The notes: generated from the letters alone by a model not told the origin. Numbered from the stretch's first letter, positions 15,765 to 24,563 are shown. The stretch is 27,178 nt of DNA from an uncultured Christensenella sp. (GCA_905193155.1 CAJJNQ010000033.1:1-27178); one strand, 5' to 3'. Made by a program: numbers and translations.

Positions 15765-17138
15765 TCAGCGAATCACTGCCGCCGAGCGCAGGCGTGCGCG
15801 ATAGCAGGCTACGAAGTAGGCGATCTCCGCAATGGAGGTGATGGTCCAGGAGAAGATGTAGAGCAGATAGAGCGAGGGAATCGTGTGGAAGTGGGCAAAG
15901 ATTGTGTAGACCCAGATCACGCGAAACACGCAGGAACCGAGAATCACGATCACCGTGGGGATGAAGCTCTTGCCGATACCGCGCGAAGCCGCGATGGTGC
16001 AGTCCATAAACGCGCTGACGCAGTAGGAAAAGCCCATGATACCCAGGCGCTGCATGCCCGCATCGATGACCTCCGGCTCGTTGGTGAACAGCAGCAAGAA
16101 CTCTCTTCCCCAAAGCAGCAGCGCGCCGCCCAGCACCGCGCCGATGGCAAAGGAATAAGTCAAGCTGATCAAATAACTCTTGAGCACGCGGTCATGCTTG
16201 CCCGCGCCCCAATTCTGCCCCATGAAGCTGGAGCAGGCGGTGTAGAACGCCGCCATGACGTTGTAGATCAGCGTATCTGCATTGGACGCGGCGGAGTTGC
16301 CCTCCACCATGACCGATTCAAAGGAATTCACGCCGCGCTGGATAAAGAGGTTGGCAATGGCAAAAATCGCATTCTGGAAGCCCGCGGGAATGCCCAGAGC
16401 CAGCAGCGGTTTGCTGCGCCCCTTGTAAAGACGCACCTTGGACAAATGCAACGAACAATCGTCCTTCTGGCAAATCATATGCATCAGCACGAGGAAAGCA
16501 GAAACATACTGAGAAATAATGCTGGCCAGTGCCACGCCGTCTTCCGCCATGCCGCAGACAATGACAAAAAAGACGTTCAAAATCACGTTGAGCACGCCAG
16601 CGATGATGAGATAGAGCAGCGGGCGCGTCGTATCGCCGTTGGCGCTGAGCACCGCATTGCCGAAGTTGAACAGCGCCAGCGCCGGCATGCCGAGCGCATA
16701 GATGCGGAAATAAAGCTCCGCACCGGCAATCAGGTCGTCCTTGGTGTTGAGCAGGCGAAGCATCGGTCCCGCCAGCGCCAAGCACAGCACCATGATGATC
16801 CCGCCGATGAGCAGGCAGAGCAGCAGCGCGGTATGGATGCTCTCCATGACCTCCTGTTTCTCCTTCGCGCCCAAATGCTGCGCCACGATGACGTTGACGC
16901 CGCTGCCCATGCCGATCAAAAAGCCGGTAAAGAGCGAAACCAATATCGTGGTCGAGCCGACCGCGCCCAGGGCCTCCGCGCTGGAAAATTTGCCCACCAC
17001 GGCGACGTCTGCCATGTTGAACAGCACCTGAAGTACCTGAGAAAACATCAGCGGTACGCTGAAGAGCATGATTTTTTTCCAAAGGGAGCCGGTGGTCATA
17101 TCCATGCCTGCGGCCACGGCTTTCTTCTTGACGGACAT
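15765..17138 (-). CDS. MATE family multidrug/metabolite efflux protein
   Basis: A 457-residue protein with about 12 membrane segments and typical MATE features: LWKKIMLFSVPLMFSQVLQV near the N terminus, NMADVAVVGKF in TM2, and the related half-repeat GAGKHDRV in the second half. MATE pumps export cationic drugs or metabolites in exchange for sodium or protons. The reading frame opens at 17222, but that start overlaps the promoter -10 box; ATG at 17136-17138 is used, with GAGG about 11 bases upstream. A stop at 15765 is followed directly by the GH3 relic on the same strand, so this gene appears to abut the site where that gene was cut. The substrate is unknown. Confidence 0.9.
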   Translation of the reverse strand: MSVKKKAVAAGMDMTTGSLWKKIMLFSVPLMFSQVLQVLFNMADVAVVGKFSSAEALGAVGSTTILVSLFTGFLIGMGSGVNVIVAQHLGAKEKQEVMESIHTALLLCLLIGGIIMVLCLALAGPMLRLLNTKDDLIAGAELYFRIYALGMPALALFNFGNAVLSANGDTTRPLLYLIIAGVLNVILNVFFVIVCGMAEDGVALASIISQYVSAFLVLMHMICQKDDCSLHLSKVRLYKGRSKPLLALGIPAGFQNAIFAIANLFIQRGVNSFESVMVEGNSAASNADTLIYNVMAAFYTACSSFMGQNWGAGKHDRVLKSYLISLTYSFAIGAVLGGALLLWGREFLLLFTNEPEVIDAGMQRLGIMGFSYCVSAFMDCTIAASRGIGKSFIPTVIVILGSCVFRVIWVYTIFAHFHTIPSLYLLYIFSWTITSIAEIAYFVACYRARLRSAAVIR

Positions 17139-17169
17139 TGAGAACTCAACCTCTTCTTTCTTCGATGAT

Positions 17170-17204
17170 AAAAAAAGGCACCGCACCCCATCTTGGCGCG
17201 AACC
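17170..17204 (-). terminator. Terminator-like hairpin in the MATE leader
   Basis: Minus-strand segments 17195-17204 and 17177-17187 can pair (with a mismatch, a bulge and G-U pairs) around a seven-base loop, followed by seven Ts. It begins at about the predicted transcription start. It could be an early attenuator or only a 5' stem-loop. Confidence 0.4.
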
Positions 17205-17211
17205 GGATCTC

Positions 17212-17240
17212 ATTATAATCAACTTTCATCGCCAAATCAA
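17212..17240 (-). promoter_or_regulatory. Promoter for the MATE gene
   Basis: On the minus strand TTGATT (17235-17240) and TATAAT (17212-17217) are 17 bases apart. It gives a leader of roughly 65 bases. Confidence 0.8.
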
Positions 17241-17300
17241 GTGAAGTTTGTATATAGATCGCGTGAAAGTGCGCAGCCTGACCGATTGGGCCATCAATCC

Positions 17301-17340
17301 AAAGAGCTTGCCGTCCGTATATGCAGACAGCAAGCTCTTT
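17301..17340 (-). terminator. Hairpin terminator after tsaD
   Basis: Arms 17301-17311 and 17330-17340 form a perfect 11-bp stem, and GTC/GAC in the loop can extend it. It lies about 20 bases after the tsaD stop. The T-tract on the minus strand is short (CTCTTTGGATTG) and better on the plus strand. Confidence 0.6.
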
Positions 17341-17359
17341 TCTGTTCTTTTTCAGTTTC

Positions 17360-18418
17360 CTACGCTTTGGGCAGCGGCATGGACGGGATGGCGTTCAGCG
17401 TCATATCCGCAATATTTCCCTTGCGCAGACGGTAGTACCCAGCGCAGCCGATCATTGCCGCGTTATCCGTGCACAGGATGGGCGGCGGCAGGAAAACCTT
17501 TGCCCCGTTGCGCTGGCACGCCTCGTTGGCCTTGGAGCGCAGCAGCGAATTACAAGCCACGCCGCCCGCCAGCACCAGCTTTTTTACGCCGGTTTCGTGC
17601 AGGGCAAGCTCTGCCTTATCGATCAGCTGCTCGACCACGGCGCGCCGGAAGGACGCTGCAATATCTGCATCCGACGGCTTGCTTCCCTGCTTTTCCGCGC
17701 GTGCAACGGCTTGCAGCAGCGCGGTTTTCAGACCGCTGAAGGAATAATTGTACCCTTCCTGCCGGGCCTTGGGCATGGGCAGCGCATGATCGTCGCCGCT
17801 CATGGCGAGCTTGTCGATCGTGGGGCCGCCGGGATACGGAAGTCCCAGCACGCGCGCCGCTTTATCAAAGGCCTCGCCCGCCGCATCATCGCGTGTGCGC
17901 CCGAGGATTTCATGCGCGCCGTAATCCTTCACCAGCACAAGGTGGCTGTGACCGCCCGACACGACAAGTGCGAGGAAAGGCGGCTCCAAATCCTCATGGG
18001 CGAGATAAGCTGCCGAAATATGTCCTTCGATGTGGTGGACGGGAATTAGCGGCAGCCCATAGCGGTAAGCAATCCCCTTGGCATAGGAGACGCCGCACAG
18101 CAGTGCCCCGACCAGGCCGGGACCATAGGTCACCGCAACGCCGTCCAAATCTTCCGGCGCAACACCCGCTTTTTCCAGCGCCTGCTCCACCACGCCGCAA
18201 ATGGCCTCCACATGCGCACGGGAAGCAATCTCCGGCACTACGCCGCCATAGAGGGCGTGCGTTTCCACCTGGGACGCAATAACGAGCGAACGGATTTCCC
18301 GCTTGCAGATCACGGCCGCAGATGTTTCATCACAAGAGGATTCGATGGCCAGCAGCAAAGGCGCGTCCTTTTTCTGCAAAGCCTGCATTTTTTCCCGGAC
18401 TTTTTCCTGATAGGTCAA
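17360..18418 (-). CDS. tsaD: tRNA N6-threonylcarbamoyladenosine transferase TsaD
   Basis: A 352-residue protein with the full TsaD signature: LAIESSCDETSAAVI (about 23-37), HHIEGH with metal-binding histidines, VSGGHSHLVLV, GPGLVGALLCG and GGVACNSLLR. It transfers the threonylcarbamoyl group to A37 of tRNAs that read ANN codons, with TsaB and TsaE (not in the window). The start is TTG at 18416-18418, overlapping the stop of the preceding gene (TTGA) with GGAGG about 12 bases upstream; an ATG ten codons later (18388) is a possible alternative with a weaker site. It is the last gene of the prfB unit. Confidence 0.95.
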   Translation of the reverse strand: MTYQEKVREKMQALQKKDAPLLLAIESSCDETSAAVICKREIRSLVIASQVETHALYGGVVPEIASRAHVEAICGVVEQALEKAGVAPEDLDGVAVTYGPGLVGALLCGVSYAKGIAYRYGLPLIPVHHIEGHISAAYLAHEDLEPPFLALVVSGGHSHLVLVKDYGAHEILGRTRDDAAGEAFDKAARVLGLPYPGGPTIDKLAMSGDDHALPMPKARQEGYNYSFSGLKTALLQAVARAEKQGSKPSDADIAASFRRAVVEQLIDKAELALHETGVKKLVLAGGVACNSLLRSKANEACQRNGAKVFLPPPILCTDNAAMIGCAGYYRLRKGNIADMTLNAIPSMPLPKA

Positions 18419-19709
18419 TCCTCTTGCTCCTCCTTATTCTTTGGGAATCCCTGCATCAGCTCATCCATTTGGCGCAGCAGCTCTTCCGGCGAGGGGGCGG
18501 GCTCCAGCGCCGCTGCCGGCACGCGGATGGGCGCGTCCATCATCGGCTTTTGTTGCTCCATACCCGTACCTTCCGACAGCTCCGCGTCGGAGGACAACTT
18601 TCCCTGTGCGCTGGTCAGCGTGATTTTCGGCTTGCAATCGGGATCCATCGTCAGGCTGACCTGCCCGTCCTGACCCCGGCTGACGCGAAGATCCATCGTC
18701 ATGTCCAGCCGCACTCTCAGATCCCGATCCTCCGATTTCAAATCAAAAAAGCATTGGTTGGATACGGCTTCCGGGACAGCCGCAGGCTGCTGAACCGGTT
18801 GCATCTGTCCTTCCGGCTCTTTTTTCTTCTCTTTCAGCCGATCGACCGGAACGGTTTCTTCCTCGTCGCTCTCCTCTTCGTCCGACAATCCCAGGCGGGC
18901 AAAGATTTCGCTCGCATCCAGATCTTCATCCTCTTCCGCTTCGGAAGGGTCAATGCGGTAAAAGCTGTCCCCGTCGCCGCCGTCTACCGCTGTCAGCTTC
19001 CAATCTTCGCCCTTGTCCCTTTTGTGCCCGTCGCGCGCCGTCATCAGGATCGCAATCACGGAGGTAATCAGTGCGCCGATGCCAAAGACAATGGCAATCA
19101 GCGCGGCGCAATCGGCAAAGAAGGGTTCCGGCACCATCAAAATGAGCATATCGTCCGCATTCAGCAGCCAGAGATCATTCGTAAAGAAAATCTGATGGAA
19201 CTTGATAAACACCGCATTGAAATCCTGCATGGCAAACACCACCACGATGCCGACCGCGACGATCAGCAGCAGCTCTCCCAGCAGATAACCGATGCCTGAA
19301 GCGCGAATGCCGCCCTTTCCTTTTTACCGATCCGGGCCGCCGCAATCCACAGCCCGACGCCCAACACGAAGGAGGCAACCATCACGATTCGGGCCAGGCT
19401 GACCAGCGCGCGGACGTCCACCATGTGGTCCTTTTCGCGCTGCGTAAAGACCTCGCGCAGCTGCCCGTTGATCTCCGCCTGCATATCCAGCGAATCGCGA
19501 CTGCCCCAAAGATAATCCAGCAGCGCGTTGGTGATGCGCATCAAGCCGTCATCGTCGATGCCGATGTTCTGCGCCTGACCGTATTTCTGATACTCATGCC
19601 GGTAATAGGCGCGTGAGGTCGTGCAGATGAATACGCCGGTGAGCAGCATGGAAAGCAGCAGCAGCCAGGCCGCAACCGCCGACAGAATTCCTGCAAGTTT
19701 CTTTTTCAT
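18415..19709 (-). pseudogene. Frameshifted DUF1461/TIGR01906-like membrane protein with long acidic C-terminal tail
   Basis: Two frames together make one protein. Frame 1 (19709 to a stop at 19263) has an N-terminal membrane segment, YYRHEYQKYG, and REKDHMVDVRALV, then a second membrane segment. Frame 2 (entered between 19263 and 19326) continues with GYLLGELLLIVAVGIVVVF, HQIFFTNDLWLL and LILMVPEPFF, followed by a fourth membrane segment. These are the TIGR01906 landmarks in order. The shift is one base, and the five-base T-run at 19321-19325 (A on the coding strand) is the likely site; six would restore one frame of about 431 residues. After the last membrane segment come some 200 extra residues, very acidic at first (EAEEDEDLDASE), which I cannot assign. 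It may be a true mutation or a sequence error. Confidence 0.8.
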
Positions 19710-19755
19710 AAGGGGTCATCCTCCCTTAGAAGTGTGTTTGAACCTTCTTTATCTC

Positions 19756-20856
19756 TTAGAGCATCTGGAGGTACGCCGTGATGAATCTGTCGAGATCGCC
19801 GTCCATCACGCTGCTGATATCGCCGACTTCAAAGCCGGTGCGGTGGTCCTTGACCATCGTATAGGGCTGGAAGACGTAGGAACGGATCTGGCTGCCCCAC
19901 TCGATCTTCTTCATCTCGCCCTTGATATCGCTCATCTTCTCCTGCGCCTCACGCTCACGCAGCTCCATCAAGCGCGCGCGCAGCACGATCATGGCCTGCT
20001 CGCGGTTCTGAATCTGAGAGCGCTCGTTCTGGCACTGCACGACCACGCCGGTCGGGATGTGCGTGATGCGAACGGCAGAGTCGGTACGGTTGACGTGCTG
20101 TCCGCCCGCGCCGCCGGCACGATAGGTATCGATGCGCAGATCCTCCGGACGGATCACCAATCCGCCGTCGTCCGGCAGGATGGGCATGACGTCTAAAGAG
20201 GCAAACGAAGTATGGCGGCGAGCCGCGCTATCGAAGGGCGAGATACGCACCAGACGATGCACGCCGCGCTCCGCCTTCAGATAGCCGTAGGCATTTTCGC
20301 CCTTGACCTCAAAGGTCACGGATTTAACGCCCGCCTCATCCCCCTCCAGGAAATCCAGCTCTTTGACGGTAAAGCCGTGGCGCTCCGCATAGCGAGTATA
20401 CATGCGGTAGAGCATCTGCGTCCAGTCCTGCGCTTCCGTGCCGCCCGCGCCCGCGTGCAGCGAGAGAATGCAGTCGCAGGAATCGTATTCGCCGCGCAGC
20501 AGCGTCGCCAGATGCATTTCATCCACGTGCTTGCGCAGAGATTCCAGCTCACCTTCGATTTCGGGCACAAGGCTTTCGTCCTGCTCCTCATCGCACATCT
20601 GCACCAGCGTGCGGATATCCTCGCACTGGGTACGGAGATTGGCAATGCCGGTGGTGCGGTCCTCGATGGTCTTGATGCGCTGATTGACCTTCTGCGCGCG
20701 GTCCAGATTGTTCCAGAAATCAGGCTGCTCCATCTCGCTGTGCAGCTGATCCAGTTCGTCATGCATCGCGTCCACGTCAAACGCGGAGGCAACGTCGTCC
20801 AACTTTTTTTCCAGGTCGTTGACTTCCTGTTCAAAACGGTCCAGTTCTACGATCAT
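19756..20856 (-). CDS. prfB: Peptide chain release factor 2 (RF2)
   Basis: A 366-residue class I release factor. AGGAGGQHVN carries the GGQ motif that triggers peptide release, and SPF in RISPFDSAARRH identifies RF2 (reads UGA and UAA) rather than RF1. The whole protein is in one frame: the N-terminal helices run through ASAFDVDAMHDEL with TTT GAC in frame, so the programmed +1 frameshift (CTT TGA C) of many prfB genes is absent. AGGAG lies 9 bases before the ATG at 20854-20856. The DUF1461-like gene starts 46 bases after its stop. It follows secA and a HAD gene, near the usual secA-prfB order in Bacillota. Confidence 0.97.
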   Translation of the reverse strand: MIVELDRFEQEVNDLEKKLDDVASAFDVDAMHDELDQLHSEMEQPDFWNNLDRAQKVNQRIKTIEDRTTGIANLRTQCEDIRTLVQMCDEEQDESLVPEIEGELESLRKHVDEMHLATLLRGEYDSCDCILSLHAGAGGTEAQDWTQMLYRMYTRYAERHGFTVKELDFLEGDEAGVKSVTFEVKGENAYGYLKAERGVHRLVRISPFDSAARRHTSFASLDVMPILPDDGGLVIRPEDLRIDTYRAGGAGGQHVNRTDSAVRITHIPTGVVVQCQNERSQIQNREQAMIVLRARLMELREREAQEKMSDIKGEMKKIEWGSQIRSYVFQPYTMVKDHRTGFEVGDISSVMDGDLDRFITAYLQML

Positions 20857-20893
20857 TTTTCAAAACTCCTCAAAGTTTCCTGTTATTTTATTC

Positions 20894-20922
20894 ATTATAG
20901 CGATTTTTTCGGCGTTTGGCAA
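20894..20922 (-). promoter_or_regulatory. Sigma-A promoter for the prfB-tsaD unit
   Basis: On the minus strand TTGCCA (20917-20922) and TATAAT (20894-20899) are 17 bases apart. It lies between the stop of the HAD gene and prfB. Confidence 0.82.
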
Positions 20923-20930
20923 TAACGGAG

Positions 20931-21581
20931 CTATGCCTCCTCCAACCGGGTCGGAAGCTCCCAAAGGCTGTTGATCCGCGTGCAGCGCGCTTCAAATTCC
21001 TGCGGCATTTCCAGCATGCCGGGTACGATGAACACGCGCGCCCCGGAGCGCAGTCCCGCTTCCACACCTGCCGGCGCGTCCTCCACCACGGCGCACTCTT
21101 CAATGGGCGTATTCAGCTTCTGCGCGCCGCGCAGGAATATCTGCGGGTCCGGCTTGGATTTTTCCAGATCATCTCCGCACATCAGCGCGTCGAGCTTGGG
21201 TAAAATGCCTGCGGAAGTCAGTGTTTTCTCCGCGCTGTCCCGTGAGGTAGACGTACAGACGCTCTGCTTGACCCCCAGCGCTTTGAGCAGGCCCAGCGTG
21301 TGATATACGCCGGGGAGCACCGGCACGCCGCTCTCCTCCATCCACTTGCGGCAAAGCGCCTCTTTTTCTTCATATAAGCTCCGGATATCGCCGATATTGG
21401 GATAAAGCTCCTCAATCAGTGCAAACACGCGCGTCAGGTTGCGCCCCATCGCGCCCTGATAAAACTCCGGCCCCATGGTAACGCCGCGCTTTGCCGCCGT
21501 CACCGTCCAGGCGCGCTTATGCAGTTTTTCGGTATCGAGCAGGGTTCCGTCCATGTCGTAGAGCACCGCTTTGATCTTCAT
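20931..21581 (-). CDS. HAD-superfamily phosphatase, beta-phosphoglucomutase-like
   Basis: A 216-residue HAD protein. Motif I is DMDGTLLDTE near the N terminus with the nucleophile Asp; motif II falls in CTSTSR; the KPDP stretch (motif III) and VVEDAPAGVEAG (motif IV) follow. A helical cap sits between motifs I and II, as in beta-phosphoglucomutase-like and phosphoglycolate phosphatase-like enzymes. The substrate is not identifiable. The frame extends to a GTG at 21602, but ATG at 21579-21581 is chosen because AGGAG lies 8-9 bases upstream. It lies between secA and prfB, with a long palindrome between it and secA. Confidence 0.88.
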   Translation of the reverse strand: MKIKAVLYDMDGTLLDTEKLHKRAWTVTAAKRGVTMGPEFYQGAMGRNLTRVFALIEELYPNIGDIRSLYEEKEALCRKWMEESGVPVLPGVYHTLGLLKALGVKQSVCTSTSRDSAEKTLTSAGILPKLDALMCGDDLEKSKPDPQIFLRGAQKLNTPIEECAVVEDAPAGVEAGLRSGARVFIVPGMLEMPQEFEARCTRINSLWELPTRLEEA

Positions 21582-21608
21582 ATAGATTTCTCCTGTAAAC
21601 ACGCCAAA

Positions 21609-21636
21609 GGCAAGGCGGTAAATTTACCGCCTTGCC
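21609..21636 (-). terminator. Perfect 28-bp palindrome after secA
   Basis: Bases 21609-21636 are fully self-complementary, giving a 12-bp stem with an AATT loop. On the minus strand it follows the secA stop by about 18 bases and is followed by TTTGGCGTGTTTAC, a poor T-tract. It may be a weak terminator, or a processing or stability hairpin between secA and the HAD gene. Confidence 0.6.
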
Positions 21637-21654
21637 GCGCCTATTCTTTCCGGA

Positions 21655-24399
21655 TCAAACGTTTTTGCCGCAGCAGTTCTTGTACTTCTTGCCGCTTCCG
21701 CAGGGGCAGGGATCGTTGCGGCCGATCTTCTGCGCTGCATGCGCCGGGACGTTCTTCTTCACCGGCTTTGCCTCCGCAGGGCCTTCCGCGGCTTTCGGGG
21801 CTTCCCTGCGCTCCGGCACGCGGTTGATGCGCGCATGGTAGAGCGTGCGCACCACGTCATGCTGAATGTTGGCCACCATCTCTTCAAACATATTGTAGCC
21901 TTCCATCTTGTAGGCCACAACAGGATCCTTCTGACCGTAGGCGCGCAGACCAATGCCCTGACGCAGCTGATCCATATCGTCGATGTGGTCCATCCACTTC
22001 TGATCGACGACGCGCAGCAGCACCACGCGCTCGATCTCTCCCATATCGACATTGGCTGCTTCCGCTTCCTTGGCCAGACGCGCATAGGCGCCCCAAATTT
22101 CCTTCTTGAGCTTTTCAGTGAGATTCTTGAGCGTGATTGCGGCATACTGATCTTCCGTCAGGTTGTCAAAGGCGTTAGCCGGATAGGCAAAGAGCGTGTG
22201 CAGATAATCCTCCAGCCCCTTGAAATCCCACTCTTCGGGAATGGTATGCTCCGAACAATGCGCGCCGATGCCGTATTCAATCTGATCATCCACCATCTTG
22301 TGGATCTGCTCATGGACGTCGATGCCGTCCAGCACTTCTCTGCGCTGCTTGTAGATGACCTCGCGCTGTGCGTTCATGACGTCGTCATATTGCAGAACAT
22401 GGCGGCGGATATCGAAGTTGCGGCCTTCCACACGCTTCTGCGCGCTTTCGATCTGCTTGGAGAGCATGCCGTATTCGATCGGCACGTCCTCTTCCAAACC
22501 GAGACGCTCGATCATCGGGGCAATGCGCTCGCCGCCGAACAGGCGCATCAGGTCGTCGTCCAGCGCGATATAGAAGCGGGATTTACCGGGATCGCCCTGA
22601 CGGCCGGCGCGTCCGCGCAGCTGGTTGTCGATGCGGCGGGATTCATGGCGCTCTGTACCGATGATGTACAAACCGCCCAGTTCCACCACCTGATCGTGTT
22701 CCTTATCCGTGGTCTGGCGATACTTCGTCACGAGATCGCGGTACGCCTTGCGTGCTTCCTGCACCTCTTCCGGCGCATTGTCGGAATAACCGCGTGCTTC
22801 CTCCACCAGCTCCTCGCTCATGCCCTGGCGCAGCAGTTCGCGGCGCGCGAGGAATTCGGGGTTGCCGCCCAGCAGAATATCGGTACCGCGGCCCGCCATG
22901 TTGGTCGCGATGGTCACAGCGCCCACCTTGCCGGCCTGCGCGACGATCTCCGCTTCCTTCTGGTGATGCTTGGCGTTGAGCACCGTATGCGGAATGCCCA
23001 CGCGATCCAGCATGCCGGAAAGCATTTCGCTCTTTTCCACCGAAACGGTACCCACCAGCACAGGCTGGCCGGTTTCGTGGGTCTTTTTGATGTCCTCCAC
23101 AACCGCCTTGAACTTGGCCTGCTGCGTGCGGTAGATCAGGTCGTTTTCGTCCTTGCGGATCATGGGGCGGTTGGTGGGAATCTCCACCACGTCCAGCGAA
23201 TAGATGGACTTAAATTCGTCCTCTTCCGTCATGGCCGTACCGGTCATACCGGAGAGCTTGTGGTACATGCGGAAGTAATTCTGGAAGGTGATCGTCGCCA
23301 GCGTGCGGCTCTCGCGTGCCACTTCAACGCCTTCCTTGGCCTCAATTGCCTGGTGCAGACCATCAGAATAACGGCGGCCCACCATCAAGCGGCCGGTAAA
23401 TTCGTCCACGATGACCACCTGACCGTCTTTGACGACGTAGTCAATATCGCGGTGCATCAGCGCGTGTGCCTTCAGCGCCACCTGAATGTGGTGGTTGATG
23501 TCGGTATTTTCCAGATCGGAAAGGTTTTCCACGCCGAAATACGCTTCCGCCTTTGCCACGCCCGCCGGGGTCAGGTTGACGGTCTTTTCCTTTTCATCCA
23601 TGACGTAATCGCCCGTCATGGTTTCCTCGTCGGTTACCTCGTCCTTGATGACTTCACCCTTGCGCAGACGCAGCACAAAGGCGTTGGCGCGGGCATAGAG
23701 GTCGGTTGCCTCATCGCCCTGGCCAGAAATGATCAAAGGCGTTCTGGCCTCGTCGATCAGGATGGAGTCTACCTCGTCTACAATAGCGTAGTTCAGCTCG
23801 CGCTGAACCAGATCCGACGCGCGCACCACCATGTTGTCGCGCAGGTAGTCAAAGCCGAATTCGTTGTTCGTGCCGTATACGATATCGCTGGCATAGGACT
23901 GGCGGCGCTGCTGCGTATCCATGCCGTTGAGAATCAGTCCCACGGACATGCCCAGGAAACGGTAAATCTTGCTCATCATCTCGCCCTGATATTTGGCGAG
24001 GTAATCGTTGACGGTGACGATGTGTACGCCCTTGCCGGTCAGCGCGTTGAGGTAGGCGGGCATGACGCAGGTGATGGTCTTGCCTTCACCGGTCTTCATC
24101 TCTGCAATGCGGCCCTGGTGCAGCACGATGCCGCCCAGCACCTGTACGTCAAACGGGCGCTGCCCCAGCGTGCGCTGCGCCGCCTCGCGCACCACCGCGA
24201 AGGCTTCGGGCAGAAGCGCATCCAGCGTTTCTCCGTTTGCCAAGCGCTGCTTGAAGGCCGGGGTTTTGGCCTGAAGTTCCTCGTCCGAAAGCGCATGAAT
24301 CTCTGCTTCCAGCGCGTTGACCTTATCGAGGGTCTTGCGCAGGCGCTTGATCTCCGCATCGTTGGACGAACCGAACAGTTTTTTCAAAAAATTCCCCAT
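21655..24399 (-). CDS. secA: Protein translocase ATPase SecA
   Basis: A 914-residue motor protein, full length for SecA. Walker A is MKTGEGKT in nucleotide-binding domain 1, DEVDS is the DEAD-type Walker B, and TNMAGRGTDI and RGRAGRQGDPG mark the second motor domain. The helical scaffold and wing domains follow. The C-terminal CPCGSGKKYKNCCG is the zinc/SecB-type tail. SecA drives preproteins through SecYEG at the membrane. GGAGG lies 7 bases before the ATG at 24397-24399. The leader can form a 6-bp hairpin (24443-24448 with 24463-24468). No secretion-monitor peptide like SecM was recognised. Confidence 0.98.
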   Translation of the reverse strand: MGNFLKKLFGSSNDAEIKRLRKTLDKVNALEAEIHALSDEELQAKTPAFKQRLANGETLDALLPEAFAVVREAAQRTLGQRPFDVQVLGGIVLHQGRIAEMKTGEGKTITCVMPAYLNALTGKGVHIVTVNDYLAKYQGEMMSKIYRFLGMSVGLILNGMDTQQRRQSYASDIVYGTNNEFGFDYLRDNMVVRASDLVQRELNYAIVDEVDSILIDEARTPLIISGQGDEATDLYARANAFVLRLRKGEVIKDEVTDEETMTGDYVMDEKEKTVNLTPAGVAKAEAYFGVENLSDLENTDINHHIQVALKAHALMHRDIDYVVKDGQVVIVDEFTGRLMVGRRYSDGLHQAIEAKEGVEVARESRTLATITFQNYFRMYHKLSGMTGTAMTEEDEFKSIYSLDVVEIPTNRPMIRKDENDLIYRTQQAKFKAVVEDIKKTHETGQPVLVGTVSVEKSEMLSGMLDRVGIPHTVLNAKHHQKEAEIVAQAGKVGAVTIATNMAGRGTDILLGGNPEFLARRELLRQGMSEELVEEARGYSDNAPEEVQEARKAYRDLVTKYRQTTDKEHDQVVELGGLYIIGTERHESRRIDNQLRGRAGRQGDPGKSRFYIALDDDLMRLFGGERIAPMIERLGLEEDVPIEYGMLSKQIESAQKRVEGRNFDIRRHVLQYDDVMNAQREVIYKQRREVLDGIDVHEQIHKMVDDQIEYGIGAHCSEHTIPEEWDFKGLEDYLHTLFAYPANAFDNLTEDQYAAITLKNLTEKLKKEIWGAYARLAKEAEAANVDMGEIERVVLLRVVDQKWMDHIDDMDQLRQGIGLRAYGQKDPVVAYKMEGYNMFEEMVANIQHDVVRTLYHARINRVPERREAPKAAEGPAEAKPVKKNVPAHAAQKIGRNDPCPCGSGKKYKNCCGKNV

Positions 24400-24477
24400 G
24401 AGTTATCCTCCATTAGAAACTAGCAATCCCGAACCGAAAACACGGGTCTGTACAATGAAAACGACCCGACTGACCTG

Positions 24478-24506
24478 ATTGTAACATTTTCCCGCCCCTT
24501 ATTCAA
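24478..24506 (-). promoter_or_regulatory. Promoter for secA
   Basis: On the minus strand TTGAAT (24501-24506) and TACAAT (24478-24483) are 17 bases apart. It gives a leader of roughly 70 bases with a small CGGGTC/GACCCG hairpin. Confidence 0.75.
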
Positions 24507-24521
24507 GTTTTTAGAGGTCTA

Positions 24522-24530
24522 TGCTATAAT
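24522..24530 (+). promoter_or_regulatory. Extended -10 promoter for the GT-C-like membrane gene
   Basis: TGCTATAAT is an extended -10 element; the -35 region (TTCAAG, 17 bases upstream) is poor. It is divergent from and close to the secA promoter, whose -35 box lies about 16 bases away. Confidence 0.6.
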
Positions 24531-24563
24531 CTTTTAAGTGATCTTAATGTCGGGAGGATGAAA

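Noticed and set aside
15409..16113. A 234-codon minus-strand frame spanning the MATE end and the GH3 relic
   Set aside because: Only its last third has GH3 homology; the first part is out of frame with MATE and is not a real protein.
15756..17141. A 461-codon plus-strand frame opposite the MATE gene
   Set aside because: It is rich in His, Gln and Asp, as expected for the complement of membrane-protein codons.
19311..19326. Programmed -1 frameshifting in the DUF1461-like gene
   Set aside because: The site reads T AAA AAG, not A AAA AAG, so the P-site tRNA cannot re-pair well, and no clear downstream stimulator was seen. A one-base loss is simpler.
21739..24423. An 894-codon open frame on the plus strand opposite secA
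   Set aside because: It is His/Val/Leu-rich with no recognisable domain and exists because codon bias leaves the opposite strand of secA free of stops; secA is unmistakable.
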